Origin: Isoetes taiwanensis
Lineage: Eukaryota > Streptophyta > Lycopodiopsida > Isoetales > Isoetaceae
DNA length: 64,000 nt
Reading direction: 5' to 3'
Assembly: GCA_021234155.1 (NCBI GenBank)
Contig: JAJEKV010000015.1
Coordinates: 10,932,101-10,996,100, forward strand
Part shown: positions 12,400-24,574 of the stretch, piece after piece
Numbering within the stretch: position 1 is the stretch's first letter
Layout: every line of letters starts with the position of its first letter
Notes under the pieces: model-generated
Database searches by the model: none
Seen by the model: the letters and a program-made list of their open reading frames with translations, nothing else
Told to the model about the DNA's origin: nothing
Position numbers and translations under genes: made by a program

Positions 12400-13998
12400 T
12401 AGATCTTGATGTTCACCGAGGAGTCCAATCGAGGAAATGGATTTGGAGAGGCGCATGTAAGGGAAATTGGTTTGGGGAATACCGATGTCTAAGACCTGGC
12501 CAAGATGATTGCCAATGGCTCAAGGTGATTGGGCCCATAGGGATGGGGGCAAGTTCGAATTTGGCCCGTGTAATAATGGAGATATTAGAATGGTCCCCGA
12601 ATGAAATCAGAAACCACTTCATAATGTATACCAAGTGTTTACCAAAACTTCTAATTCTCTTTTTGAGCATATTCTTGGCATGATAATTGTCTTGGGCGAT
12701 GACTTGAAAAGTTTTGGTATCCAGCCGTAATGGAGGCAATTTTGCAATGGTGGAGTTTAGTGATGTGGAACTTGACTTCGCTTAGGAGCGTGACAGAATT
12801 GGGAAAATGGAAGATAAGGCCCCGGCCAAGGAAAAAATATTTGAGGTCGAGTGGTCCCTAATGGTGGAAAGATCTAAAATGTCGTGGATATCAACCTTGG
12901 CTTGAACTAAATTTCCTCGCGATCCTTATTAGTACATGCATAGGAATGTATTTTCAAATTTTTGGAACGTAATTTTGAACAATATCGAGTAAGAGATGTT
13001 ACTTTTTATCTTGTCCGCCTTTGCCCGTAATCGAACCTCGACCGCACTTTATTTTCTTTTTCCTTGTACTTGATCTCGTGGAGGTTAGCATTCTTGAATT
13101 CGTGCAGTTCGGCATGTACAATTGGCGCCTTCCTCGTGAATAAAATAACCGCTATCAATACATTTGCAGCCATTTGAACTTGAGAATGGCATCTCACTAA
13201 TACCAAATTTTGCTTTAGTGCCTTCGAGAGTGACAACCGTGATCAGAATAGCAAACCGTGAATGTACTTGAAATCCTTATTCCATTTATCGGCAACATTT
13301 GAAAAGTTTCAGCCCATCTTTCAACCATCTTGAAAGAGACTCTGCTCCAACCCGCCCTGTAACGAAGTTTTCGATAACATTTATTAGCTCTCAACTTGAG
13401 CTCATCCATGGTTGTTCTAAAACTCCATTCTTTAGGTCGCAAAGCTTATGGGAAGAATGGCCTCGACTTGATCGCCATTTTGAGGTGAGCAAAAGGTCGA
13501 GGTGCTGAATTTTGTCAAGAGTGTTAAGAGCATATCTTTTGTCATCAGACCTGCCTTCTAAAAAAAAATCAGACTCATTTTTATCTTGTTCCTCAAAAGC
13601 CCAAAGATTTCACCGGCCCCGCATCGATCCATGATAATCGCCGTTGTTTTTGTTGAGTTTTTAGAAGATTGAAATGGGCATGGAGCTCTTTAACTGCTTC
13701 CGGGCCACTATCCCGATCCCCGCCCAGCTTTTGCTTATGCACTGATGTCTATTTCCCCAGCTTGAAGGCCACAAAATTTTAACTCGAAGATGAGGCTTCA
13801 AACTTTGCGTACCATGGTGGTGCTCAACTGTTGGACCTTAAGAGAAAATCGCCACGGATGACTGAGGCTAAAAGAGTTTTTGGAAAAGAGAGGTTTGGAA
13901 AAGATCCTTGAGAAAGACATATCGAAAAACAGAGGAGCCAAAAAAAAGGGAAACCGAGGGGTCAAATCAAGGGATGAGAAGGAAAAAAAGGGGATCAT
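12400..13998 (-). pseudogene. LINE ORF1-like (gag) region
   Basis: Several minus-strand frames lie upstream of the endonuclease in the position of L1 ORF1. I do not recognise a firm domain. The 12413-12739 frame (LAPIPMGPITLSHWQSSWPG) is similar in style to plant LINE ORF1 proteins, and the assignment rests mostly on position. Confidence 0.4.
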
Positions 13999-14063
13999 GA
14001 CAGTACAACAGGCCCTACCTGTGATCTATCATGGAAAGGGAGGGGTCAAATCAAGAAGAGGGA
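13957..14063 (+). repeat. Imperfect direct repeat around GAGGGGTCAAATCAAG
   Basis: GAGGGGTCAAATCAAG occurs at about 13957 and again at about 14041, within an A/G-rich stretch upstream of the LINE. Confidence 0.5.
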
Positions 14064-14566
14064 AAGGAGCACGGAAAACAAGAAAAAGGCAGAGAGTACA
14101 CAAGGAAAAAGAAATCTAAGAAAAATGTAAATCAGACCTCCAGACCGACAGATACTAGTTTGCTATCGAGAATCTCCAAACTACAAGATCAATTTCTTGA
14201 ATTGTTCTTATGGTTCCAAATCAAATAAAGAGGCCCAAAGGATAGATAGGTTCCACCAAATCGACAGACAATTCATAAGAAAGAGATTTTCTCAAATCTA
14301 TTTCCTAAGAAGGGTTGAGAGTTATGCGTGGTGACTCTAATGGATCCAACTCTATCAAAGCAATGTGATGCAAAGATAGAAGAAGTTGAAGCTAATTCTG
14401 CAGAACCCAACCCGAGATCTAGTTTCTATTGCTAGCCTAATTAGATTTTCTATAATCAGCACCGAATCGTGATGATCCCAAGGAATTTGGGGAAACCCAA
14501 CCCCGAGGAGAATGCCTCTAGCAAGGCCTCATCCATCGGGGTGGGAGATCCCTTGCAAATTTCTGG

Positions 14567-17006
14567 ATGGAGTCCATAGACGCTGAGAACCCGCTTTTAC
14601 ATTCTCACCGCCAGCAGAACATCAACAGTGATAGGTGTTTTTTATTCACAAAGTATTTAGACGACGAGCCTTTTCGCCAATCTTTGGTAGATCATCAGCC
14701 TCATTTTGTAGTAGGGTCCCTAGCGAAGACTCTTTGGAGCTGTAAGGATGAACAAATGGCAAGAGCTATTAAGTTATGGATCTCATTCTGAGATTGGTCT
14801 CTCTCTAGTCTGATGATGGGATTCACTGAAGAAATTTTTATTGTGATTTTTAGGGAAGAAATTAAAGGGAAGATATTGTTTGTCTTCTATAAAGTATCCT
14901 GTCTCTAGGGAGGTGCATCCGAGCTTCTTAGGTTTTGCCCTCAGATCATATATTTAATAGTAAATACTCTTCTAAAGACGCAGAGTGATGAACTTAGAAC
15001 AAACTGTATAGGTAAGCTAGATGCGTCTCTAAACTTAGTTCATATGGTTATTTATTGTCATTACTTTTTGTTTATATGCAAAGATTCCTCGATAACTCAA
15101 CATTTGACATCGCCTTTGCTAAATTTCGATGGCGATGTTGCATCGATGTAAATAAGCACCATTTACGCAAATAAGATGAACTGGATCATGACTTGTGTTT
15201 TACAAGAATGTTTGCAGAGGCAATTAAGGGTGCATTGTTGTCTCCAGATAGGCACTTGCAGGTTGCTACAGTGAGATTGATACGCCATGTCTGCTCCGAA
15301 GAAGCTGATGGACAATGGAATTAGTATCTTGCTTGAAGGGGGAATTGCAGATTACATATTTGAGGTCTTACGGGGATCAGGCAAGTCCTCGCTGTGGGAA
15401 GAAGACCAAGTTGAAGTAAGCTATTTTTCTCGATATTATCTAGTTTATCGTGAAACGTAAGTTCCAAAGAATTTAGTGGGAGATGCTATTCCAATATTGA
15501 ATATACCGCCTCAGGGCTAGAGACTTCCCTAACCATGCTCGCTTTGGGCTCGATGCACTTGTTGACATCCCGCAAAGATTTAATGGAAGTAGTAGCCTTC
15601 TATCCAGTCCAAGATGTTCTTTACATTTGCTTTCCAGCTTTATTTTCAAATGGTCCCCAAATCATAGATGTCAAAAGGTCGGATCAAATACTACGGCTAC
15701 TTGTGAAGTTTGTGCAAAACCAAGCAAATACGATCAAGATTTGCAATTATCCGTGGTCAGAAGCGATCTTTTCTCCCGATAATTTTATAGCTACTTGTTT
15801 CATGATAATCGCACTCCCGCAAGTGCCATCTTGTGTGAACATCCTCCGCCTCATATGCTTCTCACAAGCTTGCAAATAATGTCATGAAATGTCTTTTCAG
15901 ATGGTTCATTCATTTTGCAAGGTTCTCAGCTGCAAATAATATCCTCAATGTCTTTTCAGATGGTTTATTCATTTTGCAAGGTTCATTCATTTTGCACCCT
16001 GGAGTTTTAAAGCTTTCAGCTCATGTGCTGCAAGAAGGATATGTCTTATGCCAAAGTAAGTGGGTATTTGCAAAATCTCTCTGGTATTTATTTGGAGGGA
16101 AATTTCTTTCATCATTTATTGCAAATTTGGATAAGGACGACGAGGAGACCGTAGAAACAGTATTTATTACTTGTACACGCTAAAGATTTGTGTGCCCGCG
16201 CCAAAATGCCTATGAGAATATGGTAGTGAATGACATCAAGAAAAATAAGTATTGCTTTAACTCAAGCCCCAAAGCATTGTCCCTATATTGCATCAAATCC
16301 GCTTAAGCATGGTATTATCAAGGTTTTTATGAGATGGCTTATCCTCTATAGTCTTCAGGCTTTATTTAAAATTTTTATTTCTGGTCTTGAGCTTATTTTC
16401 TATCTTATCTCTTTGGCCTCAAGTCCTCAAGACTTTATATATGACAATATGTGGTTTGATATCTCGAATAAGGTAAGTTGCTCCACTTTTTGCTAAAGGT
16501 TTGGTTGTCTAAGTCAATGGAAATGCAATTGTAGGTCTGGCTCATAGTGTTATATATTGAAAACAAGGAAGATCACCCACAATTAATAATTAGAGCTATG
16601 TGCATCCTATGTATGATCTTATGTAAATCCTTCCATACTGGTTTGTTGAGGCAAGCATCTCATGCCATTTAAAGGAAAGACCCTACTTTCTAAAATGTTA
16701 ACATATCAAACCATTACCCAATAAGTTATAAAATTAGAACCTCATTCCAAACCTTAAAAAAAAATTTTGAAAATCGCTTCTACAAAGAAACCTTATAGAG
16801 TCAGGTGGTTTAACTTGGTAAAACTACACATTTTGAATATGTCGGAAGATGCTATCAAACTATCACAGATTAATATTGTATCCATGGAAGAGAATATTTT
16901 GCGCTTGCTTCTTGTTCCATCTCTTGAGGTTTCTTTAATAAGCTTCAATGCTCAAGCACAATACAATACTTTGCCATATTTCTTCATTACGGCTCAAAGT
17001 TCTTAA
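14567..17006 (+). pseudogene. Relic of a PRD1-like (MEI1 family) meiotic gene
   Basis: Several exon-like pieces on the plus strand resemble plant PUTATIVE RECOMBINATION INITIATION DEFECT 1, an armadillo-like protein needed for meiotic double-strand breaks. At 14640-14790 are YLDDEPFRQSLVDHQPHFVV and SLAKTLWSCKDEQMARAI. At about 15210-15415 is FAEAIKGALLSPDRHLQVAT, then a frameshift and GGIADYIFEVLRGSG, ending at the donor-like GAA|GTAAGC. After an acceptor-like CTCAG at about 15515 come RFGLDALVDI and, in another frame, YPVQDVLYICFPALF (15600-15650). Near 16100-16175 is SSFIANLDKDDEETVETVF, and near 16440 SSPQDFIYDNMWFD before GTAAGT. Order and intron-like gaps fit one gene. Frameshifts and stops make it non-functional as read. 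The identification is from memory of the family and is moderate. Confidence 0.42.
15871..15990 (+). repeat. Two-copy tandem duplication, 60-bp period
   Basis: TGCAAATAAT...GTCTTTTCAGATGGTT occurs at 15871 and 15931 with few differences, inside the PRD1-like relic. It adds to the disruption of the coding sequence. Confidence 0.75.
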
Positions 17007-17009
17007 GAG

Positions 17010-18060
17010 TTGTTGCATCCTACTGTCTAGAACTCATATGTTCACAACTATGACAATATTCTTGTTCGGAATGTCATGTTGTTTTTCTTGACGAAGGACG
17101 ACATAAGGGCTTCTTGCTTCTTCATGGAGACATGGTTTTAATTCATTTTCCTTCTACCTCAACCAGTTTGCTCGAACTGTCAGGTTCTAGAATCAAATTA
17201 CTTTTTGTAACAAGCATAGGCTTTGAATTATAAAGAAAAGTTTATGTTTTTTTTTCATACCATCACCAGACCAGTACAAGCATATGAAATGGAAGCTTAT
17301 GGGAGAGGCTCCTCTCTTTTTGTGTGTCTCATTTGCTACAAATCAATAGGAACAATAGGAACACGAAATTATTTTAAACATTTCTTTCGTAAACAACAAG
17401 ACTAATAACCATCTGCTCCATACAATGCAAAGACAACAGACGGCAAATGTCAAGGCACGATCATGTTATCTAAATGAAGGCCATTGAAAAAATCACCAAG
17501 GACATTGCCAATCACAAACTATTCCATGATTGTTTCGAAATCCAACTACTTCATACAACCAACAATAAGAAAAAAGCTAATCGATTAAAAAGAAAATCCA
17601 ACAACAAATAAGCCACCACTATAGGCTATAACAATCTAGTAATCAACCTGTCTAAAACAAAAAAGTAGTGATGCATTAAAAGAAGAAGCAAAATCTAACA
17701 ACACTAAAGAACTTATAACCCAACAGCTTAAGTGAAATAAAGAACACCCGCATTTCATTTGCCTACTACATCTAGCATTCTATGATTTTAATCTACATAA
17801 TTGTGGTTTACATAATCGTGGTTTAAATCTAGCCTTTCAATTTAATGACTACCCTAATATCTATAAGTTGTTTTAACATATACAAATGTCTATTTTTCAC
17901 ATTCCTTTAGCCTCCTATATGCTTTTCTAATGAGAAGCTAAATCCAAGTGTAAAACTATTCAAGTCTCCTGTTGCACCTTATTCTTAGTTCGGAGCAATG
18001 CGCACATCCCTTCAGGACATTGGAGGGCAACCCTTCGTGCGCAGCACCTTGTTTCTTTCC
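17010..18060. other. No gene recognised
   Basis: AT-rich sequence with only short ORFs. I see no conserved domain, repeat or RNA gene here. Confidence 0.5.
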
Positions 18061-18470
18061 CTATGCGAGGATCAAAACTTTTGTCTCGGATATCACTTGT
18101 AGATTTAACTAACTTTAAATCTATGGTCTTCACCAATACAACTGTGTTCCAAAATTGACAAAGAATTGGCTTGCTAACTCAACTTGTTGGAACTTGTAAA
18201 TAAGGATTTGAATCGCAGTATTATGATCTGTATTACCTTTACATCAGTGGGAAATGCCTACCGAGCTGAAAAATTATCTCTGATATGATTTCTTGCATTT
18301 TTCCATTTCAAAACATTTTTATGTCTAATGAAGTCGATACTTACTCGGGGGCCTTCAACTATTGTACTATTAGAGCTGCGAGAATCAAAACTTTTGTCTC
18401 GGGTATCACTTGTGGATTTAACCTAACTTTAAGTCCATGGCCTTTACCAATACCTGTTATCATATTTCCA
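18060..18470 (-). repeat. 75-bp Copia segment present twice
   Basis: ATCAAAACTTTTGTCTCGG and about 60 following bases occur at about 18066 and again at about 18385 with roughly 10 percent divergence. The second copy lies inside the minus-strand Copia relic. The first marks a partial internal duplication at its 3' end. Confidence 0.6.
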
Positions 18471-19343
18471 ACGGAAGCTTTTTTTTTAGCCGAACTTGAT
18501 TGATGTGTCCCAGCAGTATGTGCCACAATTGAAGATCGGTATTTGGACCACCATTCGGCCCAATTGCTGACAATACCATGGGCCCCTTGCATGATTCATT
18601 TGGCTTAGATTCCAGAAAATAATATAGGAATCCCATGCGAACGCCTTTCATAATAATCTCTTTCTGAGAGTTGCAGTCCCTGTTCCTGCTATCCTTAATC
18701 CAAATGCAATTCCATTTACACTCTTCTCATGAATTTCTTTTTTTGTAATCACTTAGCCACTCCTTGCAGTTCATCATTAGATGGGTTGTAGCAGAGTCTA
18801 GTGTCCATGTTCTATTGGAATTTTGCATATAGCCAATGCAAAAGAGTTTGCGTGCTTTCTACATCAGCTATCATCCCTTGTAGCACATCACAATCAAGCT
18901 CATCTTCATCTTCAGTTTCTGATGCACTCTCATCACATCTCGCTTTGATAAAATTTTTGTACAGACAATGCATCTCAACTTTATCCCCACCATACAGTGC
19001 AACTAAGTTGGCATCCGGCCACCGCCATCATCATCATCATTTTGTTTATCTTCCCTTTCTTCGGCCATATGGGCACTTGATGTTTTCCCATTATTCCACT
19101 TCTTCTCTATGGTAGACTTGTTGTGCTTGCTTTCTTTCTTGTTATTCTTGTCCCTAAAGGGTTTCTTTTTCCCCAACTGCTTTCAATATCTACAATTCCC
19201 GAGATATGTAGCCCTTCTTGTCACAATTCTAGCACTCAAAGTCATTTTACCATACTTTGTTTTGCAACAAAGGCAGATTCATCATCTTCCTTCTTCAAAG
19301 AAATGTGAGCCTTGTAATATCGCATCCATCACAACTTCACTTG

Positions 19344-19890
19344 TCAATTTTTCCGCCTCGCACCCCATGGTTGCTTGATAGAATCATATGAACTGGGTAG
19401 GCTAGTAAGAATTGCCATGGCCAAGTTTTCATCATTGATAGTATGATTCAATGCCCCAACCTTACCGGGCAAAACTTTCCATGTTGCTGATGTGATATGG
19501 AAGATCATCTCCTTCCTCATCTTGGCACTAAAGAAATTCGCCACCAAATAATTTTCATGTAGATATTATGAGCGTTGAAGGTTTTCTTCAAGCAATCCCA
19601 TCCTTCCTTTGCGCTTTTGAGCCTTACTAACGGGATTTGCCCATCTCTTAAGCCAAAGATCATTGATGTCTTGGCTCTGCTATCTTTCTTCTTCGAAGCA
19701 GTCAAAAGAGCCATCTCTGATATAGAAGGGATCACCTCTTCATTATTTTCATCCACAGTGTCTGTGGCTTGGAGTTTTGATCGTACACATCTCTTTCTTC
19801 CAACACTGCTTGCATCTTCCAAAACCACACAGCAGCATTAGAACGATCAAGCTTCTCCAAATTCTTGAGATTCACTTGAAGCTTCACCAT
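19344..19890 (-). pseudogene. Copia gag (UBN2-type) relic
   Basis: Gag starts MVKLQVNLKNLEKLDRSN at 19890, followed by VWFWKMQAVLEER, the normal N-terminal gag pattern. The frame then shifts to IFGLRDGQIPLVRLKSAKEG and DCLKKTFNAHN (about 19.6 kb). A further frame gives LNDENLAMAILTSLPSSYD in altered form (about 19.4 kb). These are hallmarks of the UBN2 gag domain. At least two frameshifts separate them. Confidence 0.7.
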
Positions 19891-19961
19891 TATACAAGCT
19901 CCACTACCTTATTCAAATACCTCTTCTTGATCTCTTCATTTTACCTCCTGCTCTGATACCA

Positions 19962-20190
19962 TAAAACAATGAAACTCCAAGAAAGGCACCCAAGATTTCA
20001 ATTGAACCAGTAACCCGATTGGGTTCCGTGGACGTTAAAAATTTCTTCCTTCCTTTACAATCTGAGCACATAGCTCTATATTTGGTTTCTACAACTAAAC
20101 ATTAATATCTCAACTAACTTTAAAATATATCATATTTACAACATATACTTTTTAATAAGTCAACCGAACCTGAGTATGTTATTTCTAACA
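19962..20190 (-). repeat. Copia 5' LTR carrying a 41-bp SINE-like insertion
   Basis: The LTR starts TGTTAGAAATAAC (minus strand, at 20190) and ends next to the primer-binding site. Relative to the LTR at 35998-36154 it contains an extra 41 bp at 20011-20051. Homology between these loci continues about 35-40 bp past the LTR start, so they may share ancestry by DNA duplication. Confidence 0.65.
20011..20051 (+). mobile_element. Minimal (41-bp) SINE-like 3' end insertion
   Basis: The sequence between GAACCAG and CCTTTACAAT consists of the hairpin AACCCGATTGGGTT, then CCGTGGACGTTAAAAATTT and CTTCCTT. The undisturbed LTR at 36.04 kb reads GAACCAGCCCTTTACAAT, so the insertion is cleanly defined. 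It contains only the conserved 3' module of the family. Confidence 0.65.
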
Positions 20191-20199
20191 TGTATCATG

Positions 20200-21500
20200 T
20201 AAAAATAGTTGCCTTTGGGATGTTTATGCAACATGGTTAACAATGGTTAACAACATGGTTAGCAATGCGTAAAAATCCGCAATTCGTGGCGGCGCTACAC
20301 ATTTTTCATGCAATGGCTTTTCTGACACATAAATCTCTATTGTGCAGAGCAGGGAGATCAATTTCAAGGACCTCATTTTTGCTTGCATAATGCTGATGCC
20401 CAGATTAGGGTGCTCCATTTTTGGGTAAGTAAATTCTTCAAGATTAACAAAATCTTTAAGATAGGCAGCGAATAAATCTATCTTCCCCATGAATTGGTAA
20501 GGATCGATTTGGATTTCTCTATTACGCCCTTGGTTGAAAAGGTCCTGGAAAATCCTGTTTGTGTACTGTTGTTTCTCAAGACATTATGTGCCGTTGAAAA
20601 TTATAGCTCTTTGATTTTAGCTTATTGCTGTCATTTGTGTTTAGTTCTTATCTTTCTTCCCATGATTTGTAGGTGTTGTTCACTCTATTATGCCCTTGGA
20701 TGAAAAGCTCCTTGAAATAAGAACTATATCAGAAGGACTATAAAGGAAAGGCGTTGCTCTTTTGAATAGATGCAGCAGTGTATGTGCAAGAAAAAGGCAT
20801 ACTCATCCACAAGAAAAGAAAAATGTCCTGTACTCTGATAAATAAAAGAATCTGGATGTTCTCAGGTCAGGAACCTTACATAATATGACTTTGAAATCAG
20901 GTATGTGATATATGTTTGCCATTATGTTCTTGCTGAGATGCGTAATGGCAAATAAGCTGACTCCGCAAATGCTTCCCGGTTATCATGCACTGGCATTTGG
21001 CTTGCAAGTAGAGCAAGGACTGCATTGAAGATCAAATAACAAAAATTGTCATGTCGATCTTATTGGATTACAGATTTTGCATTATTTCATCTTTTCAGCT
21101 TATGACAGCTCCAAATTTTGTGAGTATCTTTTAAACCAGATTCAAGCTAATTTACTATTTAATATTGCTGCTACAAGACTTATTTGTGTACCTTGCACCT
21201 AAAATGTCTACTATATTTATTCTAGGTTGTTTATTCTAGGCCACTGTTTCTGTTCTTCTGCGCTAAATGGTGGTCCCATACGTTCTCATACCCATGGTCT
21301 GGCATCTTGGCTTTGATACCAAAAATGCCACGAATTAGTTTTCAAGCTTTTCAAACAAAAAGGAAAGGGCCTGCGAACTATCACCCACACCAAAAACTCA
21401 TGGAGTTCTCCACAATCATTGGAATTAGTATCCCTGAGAACTAATCAGGAAGTCTGGCTTCCTCTTGATTCTTATCAAAAGAATTTGATGGCAAGAATTG
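20200..21500. other. No gene recognised
   Basis: Short ORFs only. A possible exon end (LHFW before GTAAGT) occurs near 20431, with upstream peptide QGDQFQGPHFCLHNADAQIR, but I cannot assign it to a family. Confidence 0.35.
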
Positions 21501-21776
21501 AAGGTTGAAGAATTATCGTTCCAAGACAATCATTGCAATGCAACCACAACTCTTGCAAGCAACAGCTAAATCCTTATCTTGACCTCTGATGCACAACCCA
21601 GTGTGCTTCAAAAGGTCAGATTTGTACTGTAGGGCCCCAGGCAATTCACCATCAAGTCTGATACAACAGCAAATATGAGATTCACAGTCTTTCCAATCCA
21701 TTGGTATCCCTTGAATTCGGATCATAGAATAATTTAAGGGCTAAACTTAGCTATTTGGCAAGTTTTTAGCACATTT

Positions 21777-21945
21777 TCAAAAAATATTGGCTAAAGTAAA
21801 TGGGAAAAATTGAAAAAAAAAAAAAATTAGTTTGACTTCTTTCATGCCTCCAACAATCTCAAAAAATATTGGCTAAAGTAAATGGGAAAAATTGAGAAAA
21901 AAATAATAATTTTAGCTTGACTTCTTTCGCGCCTCCAGCAATCTT
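21777..21945 (+). repeat. Two-copy tandem duplication, 82-bp period
   Basis: TCAAAAAATATTGGCTAAAG starts at 21777 and again at 21859. The units share the TTGACTTCTTTC and CGCCTCC-type segments. The flanks (21960-22430) contain more diverged repeats of the same style (TTTAGCTAA..., GAAA..ATT..TAGTAA). Confidence 0.7.
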
Positions 21946-22284
21946 CAATCTCTTTAGTCAAATGCTAGAAAGTAAGAGATGAAATTTTGTTCTGTTTAGC
22001 AAAATCATAGAAACTTTTGGAATGAGTTTTGGGCTAGTTTAGCTAATGTCATTCTAGTTTATAAGAAACATATGATTAGTAAATTATTTTCTAGCATCTA
22101 TGGAATAATTTGAGGCTTAGACTTTACTAGCTCGCATTGTTTTAGAATATTTCCACAAAGAAAATGATTAAAATAAATAGAAACAAATGAAAAAAAATAG
22201 TAAATTTATCTTGATGTGTTTCGTTGACTGCGACGTTAGAAATTTTTTGGATGAATTTTAGGTTAGCTTAGCTAAATGCTAAAC

Positions 22285-22317
22285 CATTCTATTCTATTCT
22301 ATTCTATTCTATAAAGT
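22285..22317 (+). repeat. Microsatellite (ATTCT)n
   Basis: About six units of ATTCT. Confidence 0.8.
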
Positions 22318-22429
22318 ATAAGAGGGAAAATGTGTAGAGTTTACTAAACCACAGAATGTTTTGGGATTAGTTTCGGGCAAGTTTAGCTAAAGCGATTATA
22401 GTTAACAAGAAATATGAAATTAGTAATTT

Positions 22430-24410
22430 ATTCCCTGATTCGGATACCCAGTCTATTTATACTGCCAAAACTCAAGTTTGCATGTATTCCAATGCAAATT
22501 CAACTTGCCCCAAGCGGATAGCATGCCTATGCATGCACGAATTAGAGAATGGCCAGATCTGCAATGTCGACCAATGCATAGGCTCAAAAACTTTAAGCCA
22601 TTCTTGGTCCTTCCCCATATTATTTATCCAAGACAACTACATCACGACACGTGCCAAACTTTCTTAACATATATAATTACTGGAGGGCGATTCTTATGGC
22701 ATATTACTTCAAAATTCCTTGCTATGATCACGACATGTTAGGTTTTTTCGTGCGCAACACTTCTATTGTATTTTTTTTGACACGTTGCATTATTGCATTA
22801 AAAGCAAAACTTTGTTGGCTATGGCGTCCGACGATGCGGATCTGCGCTATGGCGCCCGACCATCGGCAGCTCAAATGTCTGTAGGCTTTTTTGTTTAAAT
22901 CTGGCAGGCAGATTTGAGCTTTTTGATTAAATGGTGCAGGATCTCCAGTTTCGCCTGATGCTGGAGATTTGAGCAGAAGATGGGGCAAATGGCACTTGAT
23001 TAAAGGAGCCCTTCCTTCACAATCTGGCAGGTTTTTGATTAAATGGTGCAGATCTCCGCCGCTTTGATGCCGAGATTTGAGCGTAAGAGGGGGCAAACGC
23101 TACTTGAGTAAGGGAGCCCTAGCCACCATTACTCTATGTGCTGCCGGTTGAAAGAGGCCTCGCTACGTGATTAGGAGTAGCAGAGCCACAGCAAGTTGTA
23201 GCCATATTCGAATTGTGCATATCTGATCTGCGCATAGGAGTAGCCATATCCGAAGTTGTGCACCGTGAAAGTTAAGCCATCAAATGTCGCCTTCTAAATT
23301 GTAAAATGCGGAGTAATATGCGTGGATAGGTCTTGGGTAGCTGCATTAGAAGAGAATTGGCTTGGCAACCGGCCGGGGCAAGAGAGACCCCGCGAATAAG
23401 AAAAATGGAGGAGACAACAACAGAAAGTGGGGGAGGTAGGGGAAAAGGCCGGAAGCAGAGAGGGCCGAGCAGTCCAAAAAATTTGGGCAAGTGTTTGTTT
23501 ACCAGTCACATTCTTGGCATCAGACCATATCCCTTCAGGCTGGCAACACCAGCGTGTCCTAAAATCCAGCCATGACCAATGCCTGCTTCTATTAACGGGC
23601 TTATTCAGTAGCATTTACTCTATAGAATCGACAACCAATTACCTAGTCCGCATGCACGGATTTGCACAAACTTGGATTAGAATGTATGTTGAACCCTACA
23701 CATTTTTTTAAAACAAGAGAAATCTAGCATCATGAAACAAGCAGAGAAATTGAATCGAACACCGATTTGGCCAGAAATTAAAGGCATTAAATAATTGAGC
23801 AGTCGAGTTAAGAGGACAGAGATGAGTTGTTGGTTCTCAGACGCAGATGTTGATGCCAGGAAAAGTTTTCTATTTTTTGTTCTTTTTTCATGGACTTCAA
23901 TGATTAATGCTATTTTAGTCATTGGCATTGCCTGGATTGAAGGACAACCTCAAATCTTAGAGTGTGGCATATGGATTAAGTCATCTTTGTCTTTTGCATA
24001 TGCATTCGAAAGTATTTGCGCATGATGCACCAATAGATGAAAATGAGTTTGCTTTAGGGCCTTATAGAATTATGACTATCCTCAGAATGATGAAAAGGTC
24101 ATTTATTTTTTGATGTCCACAACATTTTCCTTTTATAACTGTGTTTCACTATTATTCATTTCGTTTTTTTGTGTCTCGATTTCTTGATCAGCAGTGTTTG
24201 CATGCATAGTCGATATATAAAATATGAAACAAAACTCTAAATCCCCCTTTTCCTTCTAAAACTTGATATTTTAATCAAGAAAGTTGGCCAAAACTGACAT
24301 CTTATTTGCTTTCTCAGGATTTAGGATGTAATGGTTCTTAGTCTGGCCTGGAATTTCGTGCATTAGAAAACACATTGGTCCCTCTATTTATGGACCACAC
24401 TTCATCATCC
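22430..24410. other. No gene recognised
   Basis: Several ORFs of 60-120 codons lie on both strands (for example 22728-23096 and 23294-23614), but none shows a domain or a convincing start. A motif GATTTGAGC.TTTTTGATTAAATGGTGCAGGATCTCC is repeated with variation near 22910 and 23030, suggesting an old tandem duplication. Confidence 0.4.
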
Positions 24411-24412
24411 TT

Positions 24413-24571
24413 TTTTTTGGGTTGCCCCTAGGGGCAAGCCTTGGTCTATGTGGCTTTTATAGCATATTCCATTTGTTCTCAGACTCAATTTTAAAAGGTA
24501 TTTCACATTTGGAACATCCATTCTCACAAGGGAGATGTAGGCCAAGTGGCTATCACATGGTATCCAAGAGC
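24413..24571 (+). repeat. LTR-like 3' end with primer-binding site
   Basis: This begins with the TTTGGGTTGCCCCTAGGGGC repeat shared with 7012. It continues to TGGTATCCAAGAGC at 24558-24571, a variant tRNA-Met primer-binding site. It is probably the end of a plus-strand LTR element. No coding domain follows. Confidence 0.45.
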
Positions 24572-24574
24572 CTA

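Larger units (their letters stand above)
8330..13998 (-). mobile_element. Degenerate L1-type LINE (ORF1, endonuclease, RT, zinc-knuckle)
   Basis: Read on the minus strand, the modules occur in L1 order: an ORF1-like segment (about 13.99-12.4 kb), an apurinic-type endonuclease (11.85-11.0 kb), reverse transcriptase (10.3-9.1 kb) and a zf-RVT-type C-terminal segment (8.65-8.33 kb). Each is split by many frameshifts. CAG and CTG are scarce, and conserved motifs are broken exactly where they would encode such codons. Some damage may thus be sequence error. Neither end could be fixed and no target-site duplication was found. Confidence 0.75.
18290..20190 (-). mobile_element. Truncated Copia retrotransposon
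   Basis: On the minus strand the order is LTR (20190-19962), primer-binding site TGGTATCAGAGC (19961-19950), gag (from 19890), a zinc-knuckle-like segment (YNCDKKGY, about 19.2 kb), a protease-like segment with LDSATTHLM (about 18.8 kb) and a GAG-pre-integrase motif LWHILLGHINQ (about 18.55 kb). Integrase, reverse transcriptase, RNase H and the 3' LTR are missing. It belongs to the same family as 34283-36154. Frames are broken throughout, so it is not autonomous. Confidence 0.75.
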
